Source: Macadamia tetraphylla (lineage: Eukaryota > Streptophyta > Magnoliopsida > Proteales > Proteaceae). From it: a DNA stretch of 64,000 bases. The notes under the pieces are model-generated. The model made no database searches and was not told the DNA's origin. It saw nothing but the letters and a program-made list of their open reading frames with translations. The stretch covers positions 18,263,907 through 18,327,906 of the forward strand of contig CM040972.1 of the NCBI GenBank assembly GCA_022985045.1, given 5' to 3'. The position numbers were made by a program, and so were the translations under genes. Of this stretch, positions 33,901 through 47,068 are shown piece after piece. Positions within the stretch are counted from its first letter, which is position 1, and every line of letters begins with the position of its first letter.

Positions 33901-34440
33901 TGAATGTGATCAGAGAAAGGATCAAGGCAACTCAAGCCAGGTAGAAAAGCTTCACGGATGTTAGGAGGAAGCATCTGGAGTTTGCTGTTGGAGACAAAGT
34001 GTTCTTATGGATCTCCCCAGTTAAAGGGGTGATGCAGTTCAGAAACAAAGGGAAAGCTTAGTCCAAGGTTTATGGGACCATATGATGTACTGGAGAGAGT
34101 CGGACTTGTAGCTTACCGGATAGCTTTACCGCCAAAGTTGGAAGGTACCCATGATACCTTCTATGTTTCTATGTTGGGGAAGTACATTCCCAACCCCACT
34201 TATGTCTTGACTTACATATCTTGTGAGTTGGACGAGGATTTGCCCACGTGGAGTGTCCGGAGAAGATTGTTGATCGGAAGGACCATGTTCTTTGTAACTG
34301 CACTGTTTCCTTCATCAAAGTGAAATGGATGAACCACCCCAAACAGGAAGTATCCTGGGAGCAAGAAGATGAAATGATGAAGCAGTATCCTGGATTATTT
34401 TATTTTCCAAGTATGTTCAATTTCGAGGATGAAATTCTTG
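30972..34440 (+). pseudogene. pol: pol of element B (protease, RT, RNase H, integrase, chromodomain)
   Basis: Protease (30972-31424) has an intact LFDSGASHSF active site and the MILGMDWL segment. RT (31425-32393) shows LDVVREFSDVFPDDLTGLP, PSVSPWGA and IVFIDDILVYSKS. RNase H (about 32400-32845) has a frameshift at its start, then YGEKSEIVSDHKSLKYFFT. Integrase has a finger with H...CLTCHQVK (33241-33320), the core MDAIWVAVDRFTKATHFIPI (33405-33470) and GPYDVLERVGLVAYRIALPP (34072-34130). The tail (34248-34440) reads EKIVDRKDHVL...VKWMNHPKQEVSWEQEDE, a chromodomain of the Tekay/Del kind that may direct insertion to heterochromatin. Stops at 31422 and 31731 and shifts inactivate it. Confidence 0.88.
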
Positions 34441-34442
34441 TA

Positions 34443-34454
34443 AGGTTGGGGGAA
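34443..34454 (+). other. Polypurine tract of element B
   Basis: AGGTTGGGGGAA directly precedes the TGTTACACC start of the 3' LTR. Confidence 0.7.
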
Positions 34455-37039
34455 TGTTACACCTGTGCCCTAATTCAATCTAATTTGAACTATTGTGATA
34501 GGCCTCGGATCGTAGATCAAAAGTATGACCAGGTTTTGGCTCGCGACTGCACATTGCCAAAGGGGTAGAGATGACCCCACATGTTCGTGCATTGTGTGCC
34601 TATCTAACTGGAGGGGATTCATACCTTCCAATCCTAGATGGTAAGTGACCCGAATTCCCACACTTGAATTTTGGCACGCATCAAAAATTTTTGAATAGCC
34701 TTGAGCATGTCTGAGGAAAACCACCCGTGCGAGACTGGCCATGGATAGCAAGCTGTCTTGACCATCGGAAATAAGCCACCGAAAGCAGCCTGGGCCTGGA
34801 TCAGGTGCTTGTTTCCAGTGGGTTGATAGGCTACTGTCGGGGTTTCGATGCCCGTGGTTCCCACCACTCGCATCGTAAATGGTTCTGGATTATCCCAAAT
34901 CATCCTCCACACCTTCCTTATGGTGTGAGCACTTTATGTACTTAAATTGTCGGGTCCTCGTGCCCCTAAATTCATTTTGACCCGATTGGTCAAAAAGGAG
35001 TCCATCCCAAGCAGACCCTAAGGTCCACTTAAGTTATAAGTTGGGAAATGAGGATTCATTTCCTTATTTCTCTTATGCTCAATGTAGGAGAGGAGAGAAA
35101 GAGGAGAGGAAGGAAGAAGAAGAAGGTTGGAGGCTTACCCTGGTGCCGGCTGCAGCCAAGTTATCAGAATTGCTGCCAGAGGTAAGTACAACCTCCCATA
35201 CCACTCTCTCTCTTCATTTCAACCTAGAAAAAGCTAGGTATGGATGGAATCTTAGTGTACAAACCATGTTAAGATCGTAGAATGTGTGTTCTACCCTCCT
35301 AGTGTTGTTATCGAGCTCAAACCAAGCCTGGTGAGCTCCGGTAACATGTATTGCCAAAAGATCAACTAGGGTTTCGATCATTCAATCGATGTATTTCCCA
35401 AATGGCTCAGTGGAATTAGAATTTTCTTGGCTTAGAATGATGCTAGGAACATCCCCTACAAACTCCACAGAACAAATCCCCGCGATCGAGCTTGAGCCAG
35501 GAAGCCCCAAAATGGGTGGACTGTCTTAAATCGCCACCAGAAATAGCCCACTAGATCCACTGGGTCTATTTCTGGTGGCATATTTCCAGTGGACATATGA
35601 GCCTTATGTGCTCTCTATTTTCTCCATAGGAAACAGGAATGATATTTTTGTTGAAAATGCCCTATTTTCGATGATAGTACTGTCACTTAGGGACAGTGTC
35701 TGAATCCTTTGGGGGTGACCTATGTGGGTCCCTCCTGATGTTCTCGACGCGTACTCATGTATGATTCACTTTGTGTCTAGGATAGTGAAGTGCACATGCC
35801 CCGAAGTTAGAATTAATTTGATCAATCGGTGGCCGTACTTGATCCCGAACACACCCGATCATAAACCAGGTGAGGGATGGACTGTGTTTATTTTTTGAAT
35901 GTTTATTATTATTAAATTGCTCACATGCTTAGAATTATGTGTTTAATTGTAATCGCTCAAATGCGATGATGATATGTTGTAATTGTCATTTACGATTAAG
36001 ATATGAATTGTATGGAGATGTATGATGGAATCCAGTATGGCCAAGGTGGTATAGGTACCATGACCGCTTTGTGTTTGGTTGTGTGTGTGTGAGACAGAAT
36101 CTGGCATGGTCAAGGTGGTACCAGTGACGTGATTGCCATATGTATATTGCATTCATGCATTGATTATGTGCATTAGAGTTAGTTGTAGTCATGAGTTACA
36201 CTTTGTGGCTAAGGTCTCGCTGGTATCGTGTACCCCAGGATTGCATTTGGAAATGGATACGCTTTGTGGCCGATGATTGTTACCGGTGTCGCGTAGTCCA
36301 TACTCAACGATGATATGTATGCTAGATTAGGTAAACGGTCTTGGGTTACACTTTGTGGCCAAGGTCTCGCAAGTATCATGTATCCGAGACTGTATTTGGA
36401 GATGGATTACACTTTGTGGCCGAGGTCTTACCGGTATCGTGTAATTCATGCTAATTGTATCACTATGTAGGCATATAGCATTTATGTGATTAGGTATCAC
36501 TCCCTATGCTACGAACCCTTGCCAATAGGGTTGAGGTGTTGGATAATCCATTGTGGTATATTCGATGAGCCTTTCTGGAATGCCACACCGCGGCACGATG
36601 CGATTGTTACTGGAGGTGGGAACCTATCCGGCATGGGCAATGATGTACCGATGTTGTGATTTCTAGGAGGGGGTTATCAGGGGTTTGCTGGGTGACCCAT
36701 GGACATATACGGAGACTGATAGGATTCTATTCACGGCTAGGGTTTGTATCCTTACGTAGTCGATGGTGGTTCAGAGATGAAGGATACAGCCTAATGCGCC
36801 GTAGTAGCATTTACCAGACTTAGTTGTATTGTTAAGTGGATAATAAATAAATGAACAGCATCGTGAGCATCATGGACGATGTGTTTAATTTCTGTAATCA
36901 TGCATCATAAAATATTACTGCTATTATCTTGCTTGGATGTACTTGACCCCACCCCTCACTGAGCAAGTTGGAAAGCTCACCCCACGTATACACCCCTTTT
37001 TAGATGATGATGCAGGTACCATGGTGTCAATGGCGGTTG
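34455..37039 (+). repeat. 3' LTR of element B, left part
   Basis: It starts TGTTACACCTGTGCCC and runs colinear with the 5' LTR up to 'GTCAATGGCGGTTG', where element C begins. The last five bases, GGTTG (37035-37039), are the left target duplication of C. Confidence 0.9.
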
Positions 37040-40000
37040 TGTCACATCCCACTCCCAATAGACCCAACTTACGATTAGAAATACCGACGGTGTGAGTAAG
37101 ACACGTACCTGTCTTACAATCTACTAGGATCTCTGATAGCAGTACCTTAACATTTTCATAATCTCACATCACAAACCAAAATAAGTAGCAGAATCAGAGT
37201 ATAGTAGCGAAATCATAAATAAAAATGAAGAAAACATCTAATGATAATATAATGGCGATAACCAAGTTATTCTATTACATTCATCCATGACGTACGATAT
37301 AATCTCAAAAACAATAGAAACTCCACAGTTATACCCAAAAGTATTAACATATGATGTACACTCTCACGAGGCGGTGTAAGCATAGTGGTCACAAGCACAG
37401 TCTCGATCGTGCTCCTCTACTTCTGGCATCCACCAGTCGCTCACACCATACTCCGACCCAAAAGATACTGGGTCACCCGCCATCGGCACCACGGTACCTG
37501 CATCATAATATATAAATGGGGTGTATACATGGGGTGAGCTTTCCAACTCGCTCAGTGATCTAAGCAAGACAATAGTAGTAATAATTTATGATACATGATT
37601 GCAGAAATTAAACACATAGTCGATGATGCTCATGATGCAGTTCATTTATTTATTATTCACCTAACAATACAAACTAAGTCTAGTAAATGGTACTACGGCA
37701 TATTAGGTTGTATCCCTCATCTCAGAAACGATATTGACTACATGGTGATACAAACCCTAGCCATGATTAGAAGCCTGCCAGTCCCCGTATGCATCCATGG
37801 GTCACCCAGCAAACCCCTAATAACCCCCTCCTAGCAGTCACGCATCGGTAACACATCGGCCACACCGGACAGGTTCCCGCCTCTGATAACAATCACATCG
37901 TACTACAGGAGTGGCATTTCAAAAAGGCATATCAACACATACCACAATGAGTTATCCAACACCTCAACCCCTGTTGGCAAGGGCGCGTAGCATAGGGAGT
38001 GATACCTAACCATATATATACTACATGCCTTCATAATGATACAGTTAGTATGGATTACACGATATCAAAGAGACCTCGGCCATAAAGTGTAATCCATCTC
38101 CAAATACAGTCCCAGGTATATGATACCAAAGAGACCTTGGCCACAAAGTGAAACCCAAGACCGTTTACCTAATCTAGCATGCAAATAGTAGTAAGTATGG
38201 ACTACGCAACACCGGCAAGACCTCAGCCACGAAGCGTATCTATTTCCAAACGCAGTCCCAGGGTACACGATACCAGCGAGATCTTAGCCACAAAGTGTAA
38301 CCTGTGACTACAACTAACTCTAATGCACATAATCAATACATGAACACAACATACATACGGTAATCACGACACCGGTACCACGGCCATGTTGGATTTCATC
38401 GCATACACACAACCAAACACACGGTGATCATGGTACCAGTACCACTGTGGCCACATCGGATCCCATCATACATCTCCATAAAATTCATATCATGATCATA
38501 AAATGATAATTTTAATTAAGCATATAATTCTAACCATGTGAGAAATTTAATAAATAATAAACATTCCAAAAATAAACACATTCCATTCCTCACCTTGTTG
38601 ATCTCTGTTTGTTTTAGGGTTCAAGTAAGGCCAACCATCAATCCAATCAATTCTGGCTTTGGGGCAAGTGTGCGACACTGTCCTAGACACAAAGGAATCA
38701 TACAATAGTAGGCGTTGAGAACATCGGGAGGGACCTACACATGTCACCCCCAAAATGTACAGACACTACCTCCTAATGACAGTAATGTCACCAAATAAGC
38801 ATCAGAAACAGGGCATTTCCACCAGAAATATCAGACTTGTTTCAGTTGGAGGTGACAGAGAGCACATAAGGCTCCATGTCCACCGGAAATATGCCACTAG
38901 AAACAAACCCAGTGGATCCGATGGGCTGTTTTCGATGGTGGTTTAGGTCAGTCCAACTAATTTGGGGCAATCCGGCTTGGGCCCGATTGTCATGATTTGA
39001 TCTATGGAGTTTGTAGGGGATGTTCCTAGCATCATTCTAAGCCAAGAAAATTCTAATTCCACTAACCCATTTGGGAGATACATCGATCGAACGATCAAAA
39101 CCCTAGTTGATCATTTGGCATTATATGTTACCGTAGCTCACTGGGCTTGGTTCAAGCTCGACAACAACATCGAGAGGATAGAATACCGAACCTACAATCT
39201 TAACATGGTGTGTACATAAATATTCCATCCATACCTAGCTTTGTTTAGGTCAAAATGAAGAGAAAGAGTGGTATAGGAGGTTGTACTTACCTCTGGCAAT
39301 GATTCCGGCAACAAGGCGGCAACCGGCACCAAGGTAGGCCTTCAACATTCTCCTTCTTTCCCTTCTTCTTCCTTCCTCTCCTCTTTCTCTCCTCTCCTAC
39401 GTTGGGCACAAGGGAAATGAGGAAATGAATCCTCATTTCCCAACTTATAACTTAAGTGGGCCTTAGGGTCTGTTTGGTTTGGGCCTCTTTTGAACCAATC
39501 GAGTTAAAATGAGTTTCAGGGCATGAGGACCTACATATTTAGGTCCATAAGGTGCCCACATCAAGAGGAAGGTGTGGAGGATGATTTGGGATCATCCAAA
39601 ATCATTTATAATGCGAGTGGTGGGAACCACGGGTATTACAATCCTGATAGTAGCTTGCCAACCCACCAAAAACAGGCACCGGATTCAGGCCTAGGCTGCT
39701 TTCAGTGGCTTGTTTCTGGTAGTCAAGACAGCTTACTATCTTGATAGCTTGTTGTCCCATAGTTAGTCTTGCATGGGTGGTTACCCTCGGACATGCTCAA
39801 GGCCTTTCGATAATTTTGATGCGCACTAGAAATCAAGTGTGGGGAGTCGGGTCACTTACCGTCTAGGATCGGAAGGTATGAATCCCCTCCAGTTAGATAG
39901 GCACGTGATGTATGAACATATGGGGTCATCTCTACCCCTTCAGTGATGCACAACTATGAGCCAAACCCGATTGTACTTTCAATCTCTGATCCGAGGCCTA

Positions 40001-40044
40001 TCACAACAGTTCAAGTTAGACCGGATTAGGGCATGGTTGTAACA
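37040..40044 (-). repeat. 3' LTR of element C (3,005 bp)
   Basis: On the minus strand it starts TGTTACAACCATGCCC at 40044 and ends GGGATGTGACA at 37040. It is the inverted counterpart of the B LTRs, including the tandem repeat zone (38060-38470) and the motif cluster (38810-38940). Confidence 0.9.
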
Positions 40045-40060
40045 TTCCCCCCACCTTACA
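40045..40060 (-). other. Polypurine tract of element C
   Basis: On the minus strand TAAGGTGGGGGGAA precedes the LTR start. Confidence 0.7.
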
Positions 40061-40061
40061 A

Positions 40062-43000
40062 GAATTTCATCCTCAAAATTGAATATACCTAGAAAATCAA
40101 ACAATCCAGGATATTGCTTCATCATTTATCTTCACGCTCCTAGGATGACTCCTGTTCAGGGTGGTTCATCCACTTCACTTTGACGAACGAAACAGTGCGG
40201 TTGTGAAGAACATGGTCTTTCCAATCAACAATCTTCTCTGGATACTCCATGTAGGCAAATCCTCATCCAACTCATGAGGTATATAAGTCAAGATGTGAGT
40301 CGGGTCAGGAATGTACTTCCTCAACATAGATACATGGAAGACATCATGTGTACCTTCCAACTTTGGTGGTAAAGCTATCCGGTAAGCTACCAGTCTGATC
40401 CTTTCTAGTACATCATACGGTCCCATACCTTGGACTAAGCTTCCCTTTCTTGCCAAACTACATCATCCCTTTAACTAGGGAGATCCATAAAAACACCTTG
40501 TCTCCAACACCAAACTCTAGATGTTTCCTCCTAACATCGACGTAGCTTTTTTGTTTGGACTGAGCTGCCTTGATCCTTTCTCTGATCACGTTCACCTTCT
40601 CATTAGTAGTTTGTATCAAGTCCGGATCCAAAATATGCCGCTCACTAGCCTCATCCCAATAGAGTGGAGTTTGACACTTCCTGCCATATTGTGCCTCGAA
40701 TGGGGACATTCCGATGGTGGCTTGATACAATTGTTGTAGGAGAACTCGATAAGGGAAATGTGCTCATCCCAACTATAACTCACATCCAAGGCACATGCTC
40801 GGAGTAGGTCCTGTAATGTTAGAATAGTCCTTTTCAACTGACCATTTGTCTGAGGGTGAAAGGTTGTGCTAAAGTTCAGCTATGTGCCCATAGCCTTTTG
40901 CATACATGTCTAGAACTTGGAAGTGAATCTAGGATCTTGATCAGAGATGATACTAACTGGTACACCATGCAGCCTGATGTTGTTATCGGCATACAACTTA
41001 GCCAACTTGTCCATAGTAAATGTAATCTTAATTGGGATAAAGCGAGCTACCTTGGTTAAGCGGCCCATAACTACCCAAATGGCATCCATACCCTTTTGTG
41101 TATGTGGTGGGCCTGTGACGAAGTCCATAGTAATATTCTCCCATTTCCACTCTAGAATAGGTAAGGAATGTAATAATCCATGGGGCCTCTATCTCTCAGC
41201 CTTGACTTACTAGCATGTGAGGCATCTAGACATATGCGTGGCCATATCATTCTTCATTCCTTTCCACCAGTAGGAGCCTTTGAGGTCCTTGTACATTTTA
41301 GTGCTGCCAAGGTGAATGAAGTATGGAGAGCTATGTGCCTCTCTCAAAATTACGTCTCTCAAATCACCATCACTAGGCACACACAACCTCCCTTTGAACT
41401 TGAGAATCCCGCTTTTAGTTACAGAGAAATCCAAGTCCCTTTAGGTTCTTTCCTGGAACTCTGTTATCAACTTCTGCAACTCTGCATCAATAATCTGAGC
41501 TGCAGTGATCCTATTCGCTAGACTAGGTTTCACCACCAATGCAGATAGTGACAAAGTGATACCCTCTACTAATAGCTCTAAGTTTAGTCTCCTAGCTTCC
41601 TCTAGGAGATACTCATTGGTGATTAGTGACACAAGAGTTAGTGACTGGGATTTTCGACTAAGTGCATCGGCTACCACATTGGCCTTTCATGGGTGATAGT
41701 GGATAGTATAATCATAATCCTTCATCAGCTCTAACCAACACCTCTGTCTCATGTTGAGCACTTTTTAGGTGAAGAAGTTCTTGAGGCTCTTATGGTCACT
41801 GAAGAACTCACTCTTCTCACCATACAGGTAGTGTCTCTAGATTTTCAGTGTAAAAATTACAGCTACCAACTCCAAATCATGGGTGGGGTAGTTCTTCTCA
41901 TAATCCTTCAACTGATGTGATGCATAAGCAATGACTTTCCCATGCTACATTAAGCAACCCAATCCCAGCTTGGAGGCATCACTATACACAACCATATCAC
42001 CTATACTAGTCAGAATAGTCAAAACTGGAGCTAATACCAACCTTTACCTTGGCTCCTTGAAGCTCTTCTCAAAGCATTAGATCACTCAAATTTTACCCCC
42101 TTTCATGTGAATCAGGTTATCGGAGTAGTAATGCGAGAAACGTTTTCCATAAACCTCCTGTAGTATCTGGCCAATCCCAGGAAACTACATATATTTGCCA
42201 CACTCTTGGGAGTCTGCCATTCTAGGACTGCCTTCACCTTGCCTGGGTCAACATCTATACTTTTGGATGAAACAAATTTGCCTAGTAATGCCACCTATGA
42301 CAACTAAAACTCGCACTTGCTGAATTTGGCATAGAGTTGCTTCTCCCTCAGTAGTTACAGTACTAACCTCAGGTGAATAGCATGTTCCTCTACACTGTTG
42401 GAGTAGACCAAAATGTCATCAATGAATACTATCACAAACTTATCCAAGACATCCTGGAATACTGATTTATCAAATCCATAAATGCAGCTGGTGCATTGAT
42501 CAACCCAAATGACATTACCAAGAATTCATAATGTCCATACCTTGATCTGAAGGTTTCCTTACTGACATCACCATCTTTGATCCTAAGCTAGTGGTAGCCC
42601 GATCTAGGGTCAATCTTGGAAAACACCTTGGCACCCTGCAACTGATCAAACAAATCATCTATACTTGGCAAAGGATACCGGTTCTTGATGGTTAGCTTAT
42701 TAAGCTCCTGGTAATCAATGCACAATCTCATACTTTCGTCTTTCTTTTTGATGAACAATACCGATGCACCCCATAAAGACACACTAGGTCTAATGAATCC
42801 CTTCTTCAGAAGATCTTGAAGTTGCACCTACAATTCCTTCAACACTGTGGGGGCCATGCGGTAAGGGGCCTTTGACACTGGTGCCGAGCCAGGGAATAGG
42901 TTTGTAGCAAACTCTGTCTCTCGGTCCGATGGCAAACTTGTCAAGTCATCCGGGAATACATCGAGAAATTCCCTCACCATATCTAGATCGGTCAATGGAC

Positions 43001-43535
43001 TAATCTCTATCTCAGTATCCATCATAGATGCTAAGTAGCCTTGACATCCCTTATCCAGTAGTTTCTTCATCTGGAGTGTAGATATGATAACTTTCTTGGG
43101 TTTTTTGGGCTTATCCCCCAAAAACACAAACTCATCATCAACACGAGGTCTGAAAATGATAGCCTTCTTTGCACAAAGGACACTGGTTCTGTATGTAGAA
43201 AACCAGTCCATTCGTAAAATCATGTCAAAGTCGGTCATATCCAACTCAATCAAGTGAGCATTCAACTCATAATCACCTATGGTCATTGGGCAAAGCTCAT
43301 AAACATGGTTTAAACCCACCACACTTCCTGTAGGGGTGCTCATAGCCAAACATTGAGTCAATCCCTTAGGTGGAATTCTCATATTCTCTGCAAATGCCTA
43401 TGATATGAAAGAATGTGAGGCTCCTAAGTCAAATAACACAAGTACAGGCAATAATGATATCAATAATGTACCTGTCACTACACCAGGTGCAACCTCAGCA
43501 TCTTCAATAGTCATAGCAAACACTATGCCCTGTGG
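40062..43535 (-). pseudogene. pol: pol of element C (protease, RT, RNase H, integrase, chromodomain)
   Basis: Reading right to left: protease near 43382-43530 with DLG in place of DSG (LFDLGASHSF) followed by an in-frame stop; linker with LDMVREFLDVFPDDLTSLP (about 42950); RT with GASVLFIKKKDESMRLCIDY (42588-42827) and the palm region about 42380-42480; thumb/connection LGLARYYRRFMENVSRI (42112-42294); RNase H 41690-42080; integrase finger ending HMSRCLTC (41210), core MDFVTGPPHTQKGMDAIW (40910-41128), CIKPPSECPHS region, GPYDVLERIRLVAYR and VSMLRKYIPDPTHILTYIP (40175-40456); chromodomain remnant to about 40062. Many stops and shifts. Confidence 0.85.
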
Positions 43536-43599
43536 TCTCTGGCCCTGTAGGGGTTGTGCTGGTCTAGAGGCTGAATATGTCTGCTAGGGCCTAGGTGGC

Positions 43600-44767
43600 A
43601 TAGTGTAGGGTGCACCACCTGGCCTTCGGTGGGGCCATGTCCTTGCCATATGGCCTGACTGATCACAATGAAAGCATCTCAAGCTCGATCCCGAAGACTG
43701 AGATACAACACTAGACCGGGAGGGCTAGGAAGTCTGACTAGCATTAGGCCTTCTAAATTTCACTAGAGTTAGGTTGACATAAGGCACTCAGAAAGGTTTG
43801 CTACCTCCCCTAGAATCAGTAGATCCCATTGGCCTCTTTTCAATTCCTTACTGTGCTGTGTAGTTATCCCTATGTCGGTCTTCAATAAACTTTGCCAGTT
43901 GGACCACCTCAGAATAGGTTTGCAGTTTCAACCCCACAATGGTTGACCCAATACCTGGCCTCAACCCTTTGTCAAACTTCTTTACCTTAGCTCTATCACC
44001 TCTAAGATGCTCAGGAGTAAAATGGAATAGCTCCTCAAAGCGTTGCTGATATTTGAGCACAGACCGGGAACCTTGAACCAACTGAGAGAACTCACTCTCT
44101 CTCCTATCTCGAAAGCTTTCTAGAAAATAGTTCTCAAAGAAGGCCCCTTTGAAGTCTGCCCAAGTAGGGTTCGAGTTACTAGCCCTCAGAATAGGCTCAG
44201 TGGCACTCCACCAATCATTCGCTTCATTCTGTAACTGAAAGCCCGTACACAAAATTTTCTACTCATCAGTGCAACCCATCAGTCTAAAACCTTCTCCATT
44301 CCACCAATCCATCTTGATGGATACAACGTGTCTTGGCCCACCTTTTAGAAGCATGGGGGCCTAAGCTGTTAAAACTTCTCCATCCTTTTTGTCAAGTCTG
44401 TCTAACCCTCTATATGGGCTTGAGCTTGTTCTGGCATCAGGTCTTGCACATGCCTATGCACTTGTGCCCCACCAGATGTTTGAAGGGTAACTGACCCAAT
44501 GGGTATTGGAATGGGTCCTGGTGGAGTAGGAGATGCGAGGGGTGCATTGTGGGCTTCCATTGCCTCTTGGATCCTATCATCGATCACAGCCATAAATTGG
44601 TTTTGCCTTTCCTCAACTTCTCACATCATGTTATTCATGATAGATGCCACATCATGAGCTGTAAGTATAGGCAGAGCAGGAGGTGCATTGTGGGGTCTAC
44701 CCCAATTCCATGTAGGGGAAGCAAGAGGAGATGGGCATGATTAGGATCGAGTGTTCCGGCATGACAT
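43600..44767 (-). pseudogene. gag: gag of element C
   Basis: The start codon is at 44767 (MSCRNTRS). The capsid core at 43848-44252 is the cleanest of the A-C set: LQNEANDWWSATEPILRASN, ENYFLESFRDRRESEFSQLV and LRPGIGSTIVGLKLQTYSE. The zinc knuckle near 43660-43680 reads CFHCDQSGHMARTW, so its last Cys is Trp. Frameshifts near 44260 and in the N-terminal part. Confidence 0.8.
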
Positions 44768-45183
44768 GATTCCTGTGAAGGAATTCGATTAGTGCACATG
44801 TATAAACAATGTTGCATGTAAATGGAACACATGCATACATAGTGGGTCCCACACGTATACATTTGGCAAGATTAAGGTTAGGGATGCATAAGTGGGGTCC
44901 ACACATATTAAAATCTGATCGCGCACATATCCCAAAGAGGCACACCATTAAAGGAACCAAAATATAATCTTAGATTGGAAAAATAAAATAACTTATTTTC
45001 CAAAAGAGTCCATTGGAAACAGGGGTTTATATCACCAAAAATATGGTTTAATCCACCAGAAATATCAGTGGTATTTTCGGTGGGAAAAATAGAGGGAAAA
45101 AATCAAATTTTTACTTCACCACAAATAGACACCGGATTCATGCCTAATGTTTTCGGTGAGCTGTTTCCAGTGGATTCAACACG

Positions 45184-45194
45184 TATATATATAT
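45184..45194 (+). promoter_or_regulatory. TATA box for antisense ORF of element C
   Basis: TATATATATAT lies about 260 bp before the ATG at 45450, the same spacing as in A and B. The CCACCGAAA-motif cluster (about 45005-45175) is immediately upstream. A 5'-UTR intron of 74 nt with GT (45338) and AG (45411) fits between box and start codon. Confidence 0.55.
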
Positions 45195-45449
45195 GGGCTT
45201 GGGTCTTGGTTCTTTCACACAAAACCCTATTTGCTCTTGTGGGAGAGGTGTGGAAATGGCCAAGAAGTATTTTTCTACCCATTTCCTACCTTCCACTCAC
45301 TATTTCGTGATCGATCGGTGCTGCATTCGCATCCAAGGTATATTTCTCCTTTTTGTAACCTAGTTTTGTGATTTTCTTCTCTGTGAGTTTTGCATTCAGC
45401 CATTTAACTAGGTTTTCCATTCCAAATCCTTATAAATCATCTTGCAACA

Positions 45450-46695
45450 ATGTTTGGACATCGCGTACATACTCGACGTGCTCTTATACAAGAGGAGCAA
45501 GACGTCGCCGATCAGTTCAACCAAATCCTATTATGCTCTGTGGTTGAGCGAGACCGTTGGGAATTCTTCAAGCACCACAATGTAGACCCGGGAGTCTCTG
45601 TGAGGACTAACGACTTTCGTGCGTTCCATCTTCGTCAACTATTTGAGGAGATCAGGTGGTACTGCATCCTGAAACCTAACAAATACTACTACCCCACATT
45701 GGTCAGGCTATTCTACTCCAACATAGAATGTGTGAACCAAGGCACCGAAGAGATGCGGATCCCCTCTTCTGTAAAGGGGGTAGAAATCTCCTTCAATATG
45801 GGGTAGCTAGTAAATATTTTGATGATCAACAATGCAGGTGATCTAGTGTACTATCCACCTCGGACTCCAGCCTATAACTTCCAAAGTCCCGATACCCTTC
45901 AAGAGGTAGACAATATTCTAACTAAGGAGGCCAATGGATGGGATCGCACAGTCAACTACCTTGCCACTCCACAGGTCGTCTACCGGGCAGTCCAGCTGAA
46001 TGTCCTCCCCACCTATGGGCACTACGATGACGTATCCGTATTGCATGCCTATGTGACTTACTGCGTATACATGGGGGTGCAGATACGTCTTCCTTACCTC
46101 CTAATGTGGACCATGGTAATTCGGTCTGAGGGCCAAGATCGCCGAGTTGGGAACTTATGCTACGGGAGTATATTGACTGACATCTTCCGCTACATTTGTG
46201 GTGGACTTGGAGGGTGAGGCACGCTTTAAGAGGTCACAGACTTCAACCAATATTCTCTAAGGACGATGACCATAGATCTACGAGAGGTAACTCCTATTCC
46301 TGGAGAGGGTCAGCAGCCTATGGAGGTAGAGGGTGGCGAAGCCGATGATGTTCGTGGTGCAGGGGGAGAAGCTGTTGGGGTTGGTGGGGTTCCACCACAC
46401 CACCTGATCCCCAGGCTATGGGTTCTATGGCAGCTTCTATATCTCAGAGTACTAGGGGTGTAAGGCCTTACGGTCTCAATGATGTTATGGCCCATCCAGA
46501 TACCAGTATGTCATTGATGAGGAGCATAGATGGCCACCTCGAGAGCATGAATAGGACCTATTGTCTTATGGACAATAGAGTGGCCTCCCTAGAGGCACAA
46601 ATGCAGGTGATGGTCTTCCATCTCGGTATTTTGCTGCCTCCTCCAGGAACGCATGGTCCAAACCAAGCTCAGGGCCAACAGAACCAGCAGTAGTA
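45450..46695 (+). pseudogene. Antisense accessory ORF in leader of element C
   Basis: The ATG at 45450 starts MFGHRVHTRRALIQEEQD. It continues through VERDRWEFFKHHNVDPGVSV, NDFRAFHLRQLFEE, YPTLVRLFYSNIE and VKGVEISFNMG to a TAG at 45804-45806, the same codon that is a stop in B. After it the frame continues LVNILMINNAGDLVYYPPRT, QLNVLPTYGHYDDVSVLHAY and VTYCVYMGVQIRLPYLLMWT up to 46217. The C-terminal portion follows after a frame change: an acidic Gly-rich linker (46266-46400), then GVRPYGLNDVMAHPDTSMSL and YCLMDNRVASLEAQMQ (46418-46690). This is the least damaged of the three copies and the best guide to the original protein of roughly 400 residues. The domain resembles PF20167-like plant transposon proteins by eye. 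Role unknown. Confidence 0.72.
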
Positions 46696-47049
46696 GTAAT
46701 AGCAAGAGTTGTGGCATGTTTGCCACTGTAGCCTTTAGGATTTCCCTTTTCATGTTTTTTATTTGAGTTTGATGTTTTAGGTTTAGTCAAACTTTTACAT
46801 TATGTCATTTGCTTCAGTTGTTTAGTTTCCTAAACTTAGGCTAGTTAGGATTTTCTGTTTTTGGTACTTTATTTTTCTTATGAAAGTGTAAGTTGTGTAT
46901 TCAAATTCTCTATTATAATTAAATGGCTTTAACACCTATACTTGCTCCTAATTGTGCAAATTTCTATTATTGTTGTCTTGAGATTTTTATTAAAGCCTAA
47001 TTTCCCTAAAATCATGGTTTGGCTACGATTGTGAGTTAAGGCCGAGCAT

Positions 47050-47066
47050 CGCGTTGTAATACCATA
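47050..47066 (-). other. Primer binding site of element C (decayed)
   Basis: On the minus strand CTATGGTATTACAAC follows the LTR end; compare TGGTATCAGAGC. The first six bases are intact. Confidence 0.6.
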
Positions 47067-47068
47067 GC

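Noticed and set aside
30972..34440. Endogenous pararetrovirus (caulimovirid) origin of the RT genes
   Set aside because: Integrase, chromodomain, LTRs, PPT and tRNA-Met primer sites are all present, so these are Ty3/gypsy elements; no movement protein was seen.
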